Assembly: GCA_913056345.1 (NCBI GenBank)
Contig: CAJXMH010000007.1
Location: 47,908-111,907, forward strand
DNA length: 64,000 nt
From: an uncultured Flavobacteriales bacterium
Lineage (GTDB): Bacteria; Bacteroidota; Bacteroidia; Flavobacteriales_E; Vicingaceae
Direction: 5' to 3'
Below, one piece after another: positions 53,673 through 63,269 of this stretch; position 1 is the stretch's first letter, and the number at the start of each line of letters is the position of its first letter. The position numbers were made by a program, and so were the translations under genes. The notes below the pieces were generated by a model, which worked only from the letters and a program-made list of their open reading frames with translations, did not search any database and was not told the origin of the DNA.

Positions 53673-53834
53673 CAGAATCAAGCTGCATATAAAAGGTGCA
53701 ACGTATCTTCTTTTACTTACGTCATTGAATGGTGTAAACCAAATTATGTCATTTGGATAGCCCGCTTTAATCCTACACAATTATTGGTTAAATTAGCGGG
53801 TCGTTAAATGAAGTTAATTTCTTATCAACGCTTT

Positions 53835-56800
53835 ATGAAAAAAATACTACTTAATTGCTCGCTGTTACTTCTCGCCATTCTTTCTTTTCAATCCGCTAAG
53901 GCTCAGCCTGGTACGATTGATCTTTTTTGTGAAGATTTTGACACTACTGCTACTAATTGGGGAATGATCACTTACACCATTCCGACTACGACGCAGCCAG
54001 GTTTCGAAAGAGATACAGTGGTGACTTTCAGAGGATCTAAAGGAGCTGCTACCGACACTGTTGGATTTAACTCAGTTGCTTTAAGGGCAAAGACTTACAT
54101 TCAAACTCCTAACCTAGGAATCCAAAATTATAATAATGTTACTGTCCAGTTTTCGCACATCGGATATATTTCCCAATTTGACGAAATGCGTCTGCAATAT
54201 TCTTTTGATGGGGGAACCACTTGGGCAAATTGTGGAGCTAACGAATACACTGGTACTTCTACGCTCTTAGTACCAGGAAATTACTTTAATAAAACCTCTC
54301 GTGCTCTATTGTGGAAGTTTGCCGATGCAGGAGGATTAAACAACGATACAAGTTTTTTGTGGAACGCAACTAATTCTAGCCAAGCATGGATTACAGAGGA
54401 TTGGAACATTAGACAGCTTATTTCGACTCGTCTACCAACTCCTGATTCCGTTATGTTCAGAATTGAATTACTAGATGGAGGTGAGATCGGAAGAGTTGGA
54501 ACGCACCGTTACTATTTAGATGATTTTTGTGTTCGAGCTTCAAACTGTGAAGCCATTCCGCCAAACATTGCTCGTTTTGATACCATGATCTACAGCCCAA
54601 CGCGCTACACGGATCGTGTTTACTGGTTAGGGCCTTACGAGTTCAACACTCAGTTAATTGATGCATCAACCATTAGTCAAGCATTTGTGCGTTACAGAAT
54701 TTCAAGAGAGGTAAATGGAATTAGACAAACCTTAGGGCCTTTTGATCTTCCATTGAATCAAGTAGGAGCTACTTCATTTTACAACAATGAAATTCCATTT
54801 GGTACTACTCAAATAGGTGATTCCGTTTATTGGAAAATATTTGTCTACGACGGAAGCCCTTGTCGAAACGAAACATTGTTACCGCCTGGAGAAGGGATTT
54901 ACAACTCTTTTGAGGTGCGCAGTAATCGGCCGAAATCCTGCAGAACAGACGTACGCTTTAATTACCCCTATTACCAGACTTTTGATCAATTTCCGGCACC
55001 AATGGGGCAGTTTACCCAGATTCAAGGTTGGGTCAATTCTGAAGGAGACTTTCATGATTGGCAAGGTAATTTAGGAACTACTTCCACCTCAGGTACCGGG
55101 CCAAGCGATGACCTTCCTGGCGGAGGGACCTACCTTTTTGTAGAAGCAACAGGTTTTCCTGATTCAACAGCAGTATTGTTATCTCCCTGTTTTGACCTTT
55201 TTGATCTCCCTAATGGTTTAGTGCGTTTTTACTTGCACCAAAACACTTCTGGAGGAGATACAGTGTTCGTTGATGTTTTTGACCCAACTCCGGTGGCAGG
55301 ATTTCCTGATGGAAGGTTCATTGAAAATGTGATTTCTCCGGTTTCGGGAAATAAAGGTGACAATTGGTTGCCCTATGAATTTTCTACTTATCAGTTTGGT
55401 AGGAGTATCATACAATTGCGCTTTAGAGGAGTGCCAGATAAATTGTCTGAAATTAGTGATATTGGATTGGATTCTTTCAAGATTCAACCTGCTCCCCTAG
55501 AGGACATGCGAATCGACCAAGTGGTGCTACCGCCTTACATGCCGGTAGGAGAGCAAGTCGACGTTGACTTAGTGGCATTGAATCAAGGAGTGTCTAATGT
55601 TACTGCCTTGGAATTCAATTACGATATTATCTTGGCGAAGAATGATAGCATCGTAGATTCGGTTCGAAATTTTCAATGGACCGGTAATATAGCACCGGGA
55701 GCTACTCAAAGTGTTACCATTACAGACCAATATACGGTACCACGTGGTCAGTATTTTGTAAAAGCTTGGTTGAAATATGTAAATGATGAAGTACTGCCTA
55801 ATGATACGGCTAATCAAGGCACTAGAGGGTTGGTTTATGAGCAGATCTACTTCAGAGATTTCTTTGACGATAAAGATTCTGTTTTCACAGTTCTAACCGA
55901 TGAATCTGATACCTTATTTAATTTTTGGGAACATGGAGAGCCTAACTACGATAAGACTAATCGCGCTTTTACCTTGCCTTACGCCTGGGATATTAACCTA
56001 GACCGACCTTATGTTGGAGCTGGAGCAACTGTGCAGTTGATTAGTCCATTCTTGGACTTTTCTAACGCGCAAGACGTTTTCCTTTCTTTTTTCAATAACC
56101 GTGATATGGACACAGCAAAAGATGGAGTCTATATTCAATACTCGCTTGATCAAGGGCTAACTTGGGACTCTGTAACATCTCTTCATGATCCTGGTAGGTT
56201 AAAGTGGTATAATTCTGCTCTCGCTGCTCCCGGGTTTGGGGGAACGCCTGTTTTTTCAGGAGTAACGCGCTACATAGAAAACAACTGGCACAATTGGTTA
56301 GAGTCAGAGATCATGTTACCTACCGTGTTTGATAATGAACCACTCGTTTTGCTTCGTTTCTTGTTTTACTCTGAAGATGCACAACAAGCCAATGATGGTA
56401 TGAGTATTGATAATTTCTTGGTTTATGATCGTAAACCATTGGATGTTGAACCACAGTATTTGATGCGTCCAAAATCTGAGTGTGACATGACAAGCACTGA
56501 GCGATTTAGAGTGGCCTTCAAGAATAGAGGAGAGCAAACTTTTAATTCATTTGATGTAGAGTATGTGGTAACAAATTTGGAAAGCGGTAATGAGCAGCGT
56601 CAAACTGAAACGGTTAACCGCCCCATTAATCCACGTGATACCATTTGGTATCAATCGCCTTTAACCTTCGATATGCGTGAATTAGGGGATTATGAAGTGA
56701 AAGTTATCACGCAATTGCAAAATGACGGTTATGCCATTAATGACACTTTGACTCAAATTGTGGAGAACATCGATGGTTGTTATTTAATGTTCGAAGCAGT

Positions 56801-58427
56801 TACGGGAGCCTATAAAAGACCAGCTCGGGTTGATTCTAGCTTTTGGAGATTTGAATATACCTCAAGAGGTCGAGATTACGTAATTACGGATGATTACCAG
56901 CCTTTTGATCCTGTAACAGTTAATGAACGTCTGATCTGTATTCGTAAAAACTCTTTCGTTAAGTTTAGCTTGGGAGATCAAGATACTGCCATAGTTGAAT
57001 ATTCGCTTTATGCTTATGACGGAGAAGAGGATACTATAATTGTAAACAAAGCAATTGGTGGAACGGCAACTCCAACCCAATTCTTCAACTGGGTTTGTCC
57101 GCCAGACTCATCTGCTGAAACAATTGAAATCTTAATCGATAACAATGCCGTTCAATTCCCAATTGCAAAGCAATACAACATTGCTAGTATCATAGGAAAT
57201 GATGGTTTAGATAGTATAGCTACCCTAGAAGTAGGAGTGAGCATTGATGGTATAGTCGATAAACGAATTGAGACTTTTGACCCTCCATTGGAATACAATG
57301 AAAAGGATACCATGAACTTTGGCATGAAATACTTAGGTCCTGGAAGACATTTGATTAAAGCGTGGGTTCACCAACCCAATGGTAATCAAGATGAAATTCC
57401 TTCAAACGACACCATTAGTAGGACTTTTGTGGTAATTGATACTTCGGAGTATGGCTTTACAAGGCTGGACTCGAATGGTAATGCAGTAACCATTGATCCG
57501 GGAGATCGAGATGGATTTATATACTGCACCGATTTCGAGAATCCTGATGATACCCTGACTTGGATTGGATTAGATTTTTTGACCACTTATCAGGATGAGA
57601 CAGTGTCCTTTGAATGGGCAACACCAAATAATACCGTGCTGAATGGTGCTTTCTCGGGCAACAAAGCCTGGGTAACCGATGCTGATAGTAGTTTTAGATT
57701 ATTTGATAATTCAACCTTACTATCACCTTTTATACCTTTGCAAAAGGATTCTTGTTATCAAGTAAGTTTCTACCATAATTACGAATTCTCTGATGAATTT
57801 AATGATGGTGCACAGCTTCGTTTTTCGAATGATACTGGAGCGACTTGGACTACCTTAAACGCAAAAGCCATAGGGGTAGGTGACACCTTGATTCAAGAAG
57901 GTTGGTACAATGCCACCAATATTGTGGCTATACCCAATAATTCAGAAAATGCAGGATGGACCGGTTTCTCTAACGGATGGAAGCGTGCACAGTCTGTATT
58001 GCCTGCCTATGAAGATGGTTTTACCTTACTTGCCTTCAGAATGGGATCAGATGGAAATCAGAACAGTGAAGGATGGGCAATTGATAACTTTTGTATTGAG
58101 CGAATTGCTAACAATGTGAGTCAGCGTTGTTTTGCAGTGGGCTTGAATGAGGAAGAGATCGATCCAAATAAAATGTACTTGGGTCAGAATCAGCCTAACC
58201 CTGCAATGGGTCAAGCGCAAATTCCATTTTACTTACCTGAGCCTGCAGAAGTAAACTTCACGGTTACCAATATGCTTGGTCAAACAGTTTATGAAGAGAA
58301 CATGACCAAATCCTCAGGTAATCACCTTCTAAATTTAGACGTTCAAGACTTTGACAGTGGAATTTACTACTATTGGATTTTAGTAGATGAAGTGAAAATT
58401 GCGAAGAAAATGATCATTACGCACTAA
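53835..58427 (+). CDS. Large secreted protein with T9SS type A sorting domain
   Basis: The start at 53835 (1530 residues) gives a clean signal peptide MKKILLNCSLLLLAILSF ending near AKAQ; a longer frame from 53808 adds nine residues before it. The body is a string of beta-sandwich modules, some MAM- or adhesin-like (FSHIGYISQFDEMRLQYSFDGGTTW and YHNYEFSDEFNDGAQLRFSNDTGATW, with WAIDNFCIE at module ends). The C-terminal domain, about the last 85 residues (YLGQNQPNPAMGQAQIPFYL, VTNMLGQTVYEE, FDSGIYYYWILVD), is a type A T9SS signal that is removed on export. It is probably a cell-surface adhesin or matrix protein. It is paralogous to the next gene. Confidence 0.9.
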   Translation: MKKILLNCSLLLLAILSFQSAKAQPGTIDLFCEDFDTTATNWGMITYTIPTTTQPGFERDTVVTFRGSKGAATDTVGFNSVALRAKTYIQTPNLGIQNYNNVTVQFSHIGYISQFDEMRLQYSFDGGTTWANCGANEYTGTSTLLVPGNYFNKTSRALLWKFADAGGLNNDTSFLWNATNSSQAWITEDWNIRQLISTRLPTPDSVMFRIELLDGGEIGRVGTHRYYLDDFCVRASNCEAIPPNIARFDTMIYSPTRYTDRVYWLGPYEFNTQLIDASTISQAFVRYRISREVNGIRQTLGPFDLPLNQVGATSFYNNEIPFGTTQIGDSVYWKIFVYDGSPCRNETLLPPGEGIYNSFEVRSNRPKSCRTDVRFNYPYYQTFDQFPAPMGQFTQIQGWVNSEGDFHDWQGNLGTTSTSGTGPSDDLPGGGTYLFVEATGFPDSTAVLLSPCFDLFDLPNGLVRFYLHQNTSGGDTVFVDVFDPTPVAGFPDGRFIENVISPVSGNKGDNWLPYEFSTYQFGRSIIQLRFRGVPDKLSEISDIGLDSFKIQPAPLEDMRIDQVVLPPYMPVGEQVDVDLVALNQGVSNVTALEFNYDIILAKNDSIVDSVRNFQWTGNIAPGATQSVTITDQYTVPRGQYFVKAWLKYVNDEVLPNDTANQGTRGLVYEQIYFRDFFDDKDSVFTVLTDESDTLFNFWEHGEPNYDKTNRAFTLPYAWDINLDRPYVGAGATVQLISPFLDFSNAQDVFLSFFNNRDMDTAKDGVYIQYSLDQGLTWDSVTSLHDPGRLKWYNSALAAPGFGGTPVFSGVTRYIENNWHNWLESEIMLPTVFDNEPLVLLRFLFYSEDAQQANDGMSIDNFLVYDRKPLDVEPQYLMRPKSECDMTSTERFRVAFKNRGEQTFNSFDVEYVVTNLESGNEQRQTETVNRPINPRDTIWYQSPLTFDMRELGDYEVKVITQLQNDGYAINDTLTQIVENIDGCYLMFEAVTGAYKRPARVDSSFWRFEYTSRGRDYVITDDYQPFDPVTVNERLICIRKNSFVKFSLGDQDTAIVEYSLYAYDGEEDTIIVNKAIGGTATPTQFFNWVCPPDSSAETIEILIDNNAVQFPIAKQYNIASIIGNDGLDSIATLEVGVSIDGIVDKRIETFDPPLEYNEKDTMNFGMKYLGPGRHLIKAWVHQPNGNQDEIPSNDTISRTFVVIDTSEYGFTRLDSNGNAVTIDPGDRDGFIYCTDFENPDDTLTWIGLDFLTTYQDETVSFEWATPNNTVLNGAFSGNKAWVTDADSSFRLFDNSTLLSPFIPLQKDSCYQVSFYHNYEFSDEFNDGAQLRFSNDTGATWTTLNAKAIGVGDTLIQEGWYNATNIVAIPNNSENAGWTGFSNGWKRAQSVLPAYEDGFTLLAFRMGSDGNQNSEGWAIDNFCIERIANNVSQRCFAVGLNEEEIDPNKMYLGQNQPNPAMGQAQIPFYLPEPAEVNFTVTNMLGQTVYEENMTKSSGNHLLNLDVQDFDSGIYYYWILVDEVKIAKKMIITH

Positions 58428-58447
58428 TGAATAATAAATGTAATGCG

Positions 58448-58478
58448 CAACAAAAGTGGGCATGGTCCACTTTTGTTG
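58448..58478 (+). terminator. Hairpin between the two T9SS cargo genes
   Basis: A perfect 12-bp inverted repeat caacaaaagtgg / ccacttttgttg (58448-58459 and 58467-58478) with a seven-base loop lies 20 bases after the first cargo stop and 15 bases before the second start. There is no T-run after it. It may be a partial terminator or an mRNA-stability element. Confidence 0.6.
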
Positions 58479-58493
58479 GTTAAAGCCATAAGT

Positions 58494-61100
58494 ATGAAAA
58501 AGTTAATATTACTCCCTTTATTCCTTGCTTTTTTTGGACTCAATTCAAAGGCGCAAACGCTTTTGATCGATGAAGATTTCGAAGGAGCGACTTTAAGTGT
58601 AACCTCTTCCTCATCATCTGGTGTTGGCGGTTGGGCCTTGAGTTCCAACCTTCAAGTCAGTGGAAGTAATTCAGATACTGCAGCGGTGCAGCAAGGAGAT
58701 ACCTTGTTTTTGGAAACCCAAGCTTTTGATGCTTCATCTATCGCTTTTATGACCCTAGAGTTCGAGCACATCTGTAAGATCGACTTTTTTGATCAAGCAA
58801 TTGTGCAAATTTCTACTGATAATGGACAAAGCTGGACCTCTTTAAGTAGCGCAGAATACACTGGTAGTGCCTTTTTCGCAAGTGGCGCTTTTTCTGCGGT
58901 GAGCTATGGAATTTGGAACATTGGCCAACCAAGTGCGATTCCGACTAATGCTTGGTGGCAGAAGGAGACTTTTAACCTAGCAAACTTTGTAGGCAATGCA
59001 CAGACTAAGGTTCGTTTTGCCTTGATTGATGCAGATAATAATGGAGCAGTTAATAATTATGGTTGGTTGATCGATGACCTCAAGGTGATTGGAGCATCTT
59101 GCGAGTTAATACCCCCAACGATCAGTTTAACAGGCACTACCTACAACGGTTTGGTCTATACCACAGGTCCTTATCCTGTGCAAGCAGATATTGCAGATGC
59201 AAGTGGTATTGATTCTGCCTCTTTAACCTATACGCTCAATAGTGGAGCCGCTGTTACACTTCCCATGAGCAGAGTAAGTGGAAATAATATTTTTCAAGCT
59301 ACTATACCTTCTGCTGCTATTGGAGATACCATTTGCTATTCGATTTATGCTTCTGATAGTACGAGCTGTGTTAATAGCACTATTTTTCCAAGCAGCACAG
59401 GCTGCACACAGTTTGAAGTTCGGAACAACCCTCCACCAAATTGCGTGGGTACACCAGTTTTTAATTATGATTACACAGAAAGCTTTGCTAGCTTCACTTC
59501 AGGTGGAGGAACCACTGTGGGAACACTACAAAACAATTGGGTGAACGAGCCTACTGCCGACTCACATGATTGGTATGTTAACGACCAGGGAACTCCATCG
59601 GCGGGAACCGGTCCAACTACAGGAAGAACGCCCACAGATCAGCAATATATGTATGTTGAGTCTTCAGGAGCTTTTAGAAATCGCACGGCTATTTTGAATA
59701 CCCCTTGTTATGATCTTTCTGCTTTAGTAGCACCAAAGTTTTCGTTCTGGTACCACATGGATGGAGCTCAAATGGGTGAACTACATTTGGATGCTTATTT
59801 TGGTGGTCAGTGGGTTAATGACATTATACCTGCATATATTGGCGCGCAAGGTAGTAATTGGAACTTTAGAGAGGTCGACATTAGTGCTTATGCAGGCAGT
59901 ATTGTTCTTTTTCGTTTCCGAGCCATCACCGGAAATGGTTTCCAAAGTGATATAGCAATAGACGATGTTAGCATTATTGAACCACTTGCCAACGACCTTA
60001 ATTTAACAGACATAATCACCCCGAATGTGAGTGGGTGCAATGGAAGTGCCAATGATTTTGTAACCTTAGAAATTACCAATGATGGATCTGCCGTTCAAGA
60101 TACCATTCCCCTGGCTTACACCCTTAACGGAGGCGCAATTGTTCGAGATACGGCTTTTGTTAATTTAAATCCCGGAATATCGTTTAACCATACTTTTCAG
60201 CAGACAGTTAATTTGGCTGCTCAGGGCTCTTATTCATTTGATTTTTGGATAGAGCTTGGAAACGATCAAAACCGTGATAATGATAGTATTTTCAACTATA
60301 CTGTAGCCAGCTCTCCTGTAACTACAGCATTCCCTGATACCACCAATTTTGACAATTTTACCAATGGAACTCCTGGAACCTTGGTAGATGGTTGGACCAA
60401 TGGCATTTTTGATTCACATGATTGGTGGGTTCAAAATGGAGGAACTCCTTCTAATAATACAGGACCTGCTGCAGATCATACCAGTGGAAGTGGGAATTAC
60501 ATGTATATTGAGGCAAGTAATTTTAATAACTTAGACGCTGTATTGCTCAGCAAGTGTTTTGACATTCGAAACCTTAACCGAGCTGAGCTTTCCTTCTTTT
60601 ATCACATGGATGGACTTACTCAAGGTGAGCTGCGTTTAGATATTCTTGTTAATGGGATCCTAATTCAAGATATTATGCCTCCAATCATGGGCAGTCAAGG
60701 GCCTAATTGGAATTTACAGACTGTTGACCTTTCGCCATATTCTGGGGTAGTGAAACTTTTATTTAGAGGAATCACGGGTAATGGATTCCAAAGTGACATT
60801 GCCTTAGATGATGTGGTTATTCGCGATGCAAACCCTGTTGGTATTGAAGAATCAATTGCAAATCGGAGTCGCTTGTTGCTTTTCCCTAACCCTGCTCGCG
60901 AAAGCGTTTGGTTAGAGCTGGATGAAGACCAAAGTGCTAGTATGATCTTACGCAATAAACTTGGCCAAGTGGTAATGCAACAAGAGTTGATCAATGCTCA
61001 AACGCTGCTCGATCTTTCCGACTTGAGAACAGGCCTTTATATGGTAGAGGTTTTGCATGAGAATGGAGAACGCTCTGTGCAACGGCTAATCAAAAAGTAG
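58494..61100 (+). CDS. Secreted protein with tandem MAM-like modules and T9SS type A sorting domain
   Basis: The start at 58494 gives 868 residues with signal peptide MKKLILLPLFLAFFGLNSKAQ; a longer frame would read through the hairpin upstream. The N-terminal module resembles the start of the previous protein, and both share the block CE-x-I-P-P. Two related modules of about 165 residues follow (FWYHMDGAQMGELHLDAYF and FFYHMDGLTQGELRLDILV; both end ITGNGFQSDIA-I/L-DDV). The C-terminal sorting domain is LLLFPNPARESVWLELDE, NKLGQVVMQQ, LRTGLYMVEVL and a basic end. It is likely a surface adhesin. It is probably cotranscribed with its paralog. Confidence 0.9.
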   Translation: MKKLILLPLFLAFFGLNSKAQTLLIDEDFEGATLSVTSSSSSGVGGWALSSNLQVSGSNSDTAAVQQGDTLFLETQAFDASSIAFMTLEFEHICKIDFFDQAIVQISTDNGQSWTSLSSAEYTGSAFFASGAFSAVSYGIWNIGQPSAIPTNAWWQKETFNLANFVGNAQTKVRFALIDADNNGAVNNYGWLIDDLKVIGASCELIPPTISLTGTTYNGLVYTTGPYPVQADIADASGIDSASLTYTLNSGAAVTLPMSRVSGNNIFQATIPSAAIGDTICYSIYASDSTSCVNSTIFPSSTGCTQFEVRNNPPPNCVGTPVFNYDYTESFASFTSGGGTTVGTLQNNWVNEPTADSHDWYVNDQGTPSAGTGPTTGRTPTDQQYMYVESSGAFRNRTAILNTPCYDLSALVAPKFSFWYHMDGAQMGELHLDAYFGGQWVNDIIPAYIGAQGSNWNFREVDISAYAGSIVLFRFRAITGNGFQSDIAIDDVSIIEPLANDLNLTDIITPNVSGCNGSANDFVTLEITNDGSAVQDTIPLAYTLNGGAIVRDTAFVNLNPGISFNHTFQQTVNLAAQGSYSFDFWIELGNDQNRDNDSIFNYTVASSPVTTAFPDTTNFDNFTNGTPGTLVDGWTNGIFDSHDWWVQNGGTPSNNTGPAADHTSGSGNYMYIEASNFNNLDAVLLSKCFDIRNLNRAELSFFYHMDGLTQGELRLDILVNGILIQDIMPPIMGSQGPNWNLQTVDLSPYSGVVKLLFRGITGNGFQSDIALDDVVIRDANPVGIEESIANRSRLLLFPNPARESVWLELDEDQSASMILRNKLGQVVMQQELINAQTLLDLSDLRTGLYMVEVLHENGERSVQRLIKK

Positions 61101-61122
61101 AAGAAGATTAAAGATAATCAAT

Positions 61123-61151
61123 AAAAAAGGCAGCCAAAGGCTGCCTTTTTT
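61123..61151. terminator. Bidirectional intrinsic terminator
   Basis: A perfect 13-bp stem aaaaaaggcagcc / ggctgcctttttt with an AAA loop lies between the converging T9SS cargo and glyA genes and has A/T runs on both sides. Confidence 0.9.
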
Positions 61152-61168
61152 GATGTTGCTTTCGCCCT

Positions 61169-62440
61169 TTAGGCAAATAAAGGATAAGGATTCATCAGCT
61201 CGTTTACCTTTGCTTTTACTGCTTTAAAAGCTTCAGACTCTTCATTATGACTAAGAGCTTGATCTAGTAGTTCAACCACTTTTATCATCTCAGCTTCCGT
61301 TAAACCCCTTGTGGTGATTGCAGGAGTGCCAATGCGAATGCCTGAGGTTATGAAGGGTGATTTATCATCAAAGGGTACCATGTTCTTGTTTACCGTGATA
61401 TCGCACAAACCAAGCAAACGTTCTGCTTTTTTTCCACTAATTCCCTTATTCCGCAGGTCAATCAAAATGCAGTGGTTGTCGGTTCCATTTGAGATCACAT
61501 GATAGCCTCGCTCGATTAGTGCTTCCGCCATCACTTTAGCATTTTTAACCACCTGCACCGTATATTCCATGTACTCTTCTGTTAAAGCCTCGCCAAAAGC
61601 AACTGCTTTGGCTGCAATCACATGCTCTAGTGGGCCACCTTGGGTTCCTGGGAATACAGCTGAATCCAAGAGAGCCGACATCATCCTTGTTTCACCTTTG
61701 GGGTTTTGCAAACCAAAAGGGTTTTCAAAATCTTTTCCCATCATAATGATTCCTCCACGCGGTCCTCTTAAAGTTTTATGGGTGGTAGAGGTAACGATGT
61801 GGCAGTAAGGTAGTGGATCATTTAAAATGCCCTTGGCGATTAAGCCAGAAGGGTGGGAGATGTCCGCTAAGAGTAGGGCTCCAATCTCATCTGCAATTGC
61901 CCTTAGGCGTTGGTAATCCCAATCTCTTGCATAAGAGGAAGCTCCACAAATCAACATTTTGGGTTTTACTTCCTTGGCTTTAGCTTCAACCTTATCATAA
62001 TCAATGCGGCCCGTTTCTTTTTCTACTCCGTAAAAGTGAGGGTTGTATAATTTTCCTGAAAAATTTACTGGCGACCCATGCGTCAAATGGCCTCCATGCG
62101 AAAGGTCAAAGCCCAAAATGGAATCTCCTGGCTGCAAGCAGGCTAACATTACCGCCGCATTGGCTTGAGCTCCGGAATGCGGTTGCACATTAGCCCAAGC
62201 AGCATTGAACAATTCTTTTAGTCGATCGATCGCTAACTGCTCTACCTGATCAACCACTTCACAGCCGCCATAATAGCGTTTTCCGGGTAAACCCTCAGCA
62301 TACTTATTCGTGAGCACAGAGCCCATGGCTTCCATCACTGATTCACTGGCATAGTTTTCAGAGGCGATTAACTCAATACCTCTTCTTTGTCTGTTCATTT
62401 CTTCCCCAATCAAGGAAGCAATGGCTTTGTCTTGGATCAT
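61169..62440 (-). CDS. glyA: Serine hydroxymethyltransferase
   Basis: At 423 residues this is standard GlyA. Blocks include [60 protein letters not shown] and the PLP Lys in [17 protein letters not shown]. It interconverts serine and glycine with tetrahydrofolate and supplies one-carbon units. It is a single gene ended by a strong terminator. The 96-base upstream spacer shows no glycine riboswitch. Confidence 0.97.
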   Translation of the reverse strand: MIQDKAIASLIGEEMNRQRRGIELIASENYASESVMEAMGSVLTNKYAEGLPGKRYYGGCEVVDQVEQLAIDRLKELFNAAWANVQPHSGAQANAAVMLACLQPGDSILGFDLSHGGHLTHGSPVNFSGKLYNPHFYGVEKETGRIDYDKVEAKAKEVKPKMLICGASSYARDWDYQRLRAIADEIGALLLADISHPSGLIAKGILNDPLPYCHIVTSTTHKTLRGPRGGIIMMGKDFENPFGLQNPKGETRMMSALLDSAVFPGTQGGPLEHVIAAKAVAFGEALTEEYMEYTVQVVKNAKVMAEALIERGYHVISNGTDNHCILIDLRNKGISGKKAERLLGLCDITVNKNMVPFDDKSPFITSGIRIGTPAITTRGLTEAEMIKVVELLDQALSHNEESEAFKAVKAKVNELMNPYPLFA

Positions 62441-62536
62441 AGTTAATGTCTTTAATGCAGGTAAAATTAAGTAAAATCAATGCTAACCTTTGGTTAAAAC
62501 AAATGCAAGAAATTGAAAGTTTTCACCTTGATACGC

Positions 62537-63079
62537 TTAGATCTGCTTTGCTTGGTAAAGCTTGATGCGCAGCATCCACAATCCGAAGATACAGAGGTAA
62601 ACAAAAAGCGTAAAGGTATAGGAGTGATGGAAGTCTAAGGTACTTGGGTAGTATTTTACGATCAAGGCCAAAGCAATCACTCGGCTAACATTCAAGAGGT
62701 GGATTAGTAAAATGCCCGGAAAGATAAAAAGCAACTTCAGCCACCATTTACCCTGAAAAACGGCCACGAAAGAGGTAAATAAGATGAATAAACTCAGTCC
62801 ATCACAAGGGTTACCGATTACCACTCCAGGTGTGTTGGCGATTCCCATATGGTATTGGTAGAGGCTATTGGTAGGTAACAGCTCGTAGCCCAAGGCTTGT
62901 AAACCCCATTCAGCAGTGGATATAATAGAATTGATCAACCAAGCGTCAACCTGAGTGTAAGGACTCAGGATGTAATCGTAAAGCCCTTGAAGCAGCAGGT
63001 ATAAACCAACCAATTTAGCCACGAAGAGCACGGCTTTTTGATTTTTCTTGAGTTCTTCTTTGAGTTGAGTTAATTTCAT
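62537..63079 (-). CDS. Exosortase/archaeosortase family protein
   Basis: The 180-residue protein has five to six membrane helices. The conserved active-site residues are in order: Cys in VIGNPCDGLSLF, Arg in LLNVSRVIAL and His in DFHHSYTF. This triad (Cys, Arg, His) marks the exosortase superfamily, predicted to cleave C-terminal sorting signals of PEP-CTERM type and attach proteins to surface polysaccharide or lipid. Several Bacteroidota subtypes exist (XrtF, XrtN, XrtX, XrtY); I cannot assign one. No PEP-CTERM-like substrate is in the window. TATATTTG lies 27 bases upstream. Confidence 0.88.
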   Translation of the reverse strand: MKLTQLKEELKKNQKAVLFVAKLVGLYLLLQGLYDYILSPYTQVDAWLINSIISTAEWGLQALGYELLPTNSLYQYHMGIANTPGVVIGNPCDGLSLFILFTSFVAVFQGKWWLKLLFIFPGILLIHLLNVSRVIALALIVKYYPSTLDFHHSYTFTLFVYLCIFGLWMLRIKLYQAKQI

Positions 63080-63105
63080 TTTACTGCTGCTAGCTGCTTG
63101 CCGTG

Positions 63106-63113
63106 CAAATATA
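63106..63113 (-). promoter_or_regulatory. Predicted -7 element TATATTTG of the exosortase gene
   Basis: This is an exact TAnnTTTG on the minus strand, 27 bases from the ATG. Confidence 0.5.
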
Positions 63114-63239
63114 CTTTCAGTTAAGCCATCCTAAGCTTCATTGTGCCAAATTTTCACCTATTTCTGAATTACAATAAGGAGTCTTTTCAAAATTCAAGAA
63201 AATTTTCAGCCTTCAAGTTAAACTCTAGCTAATCTATTT

Positions 63240-63247
63240 TACCTTTG
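63240..63247 (+). promoter_or_regulatory. Predicted -7 element TACCTTTG of the aminotransferase gene
   Basis: This is an exact TAnnTTTG on the plus strand, 23 bases before the GTG start. It is the same octamer as upstream of icmF and fahA. Confidence 0.5.
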
Positions 63248-63269
63248 ACCATTAACTAATTATAATAGT

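Noticed and set aside
62441..62536. Glycine riboswitch upstream of glyA
   Set aside because: The 96-base spacer is too short and shows none of the paired conserved cores.
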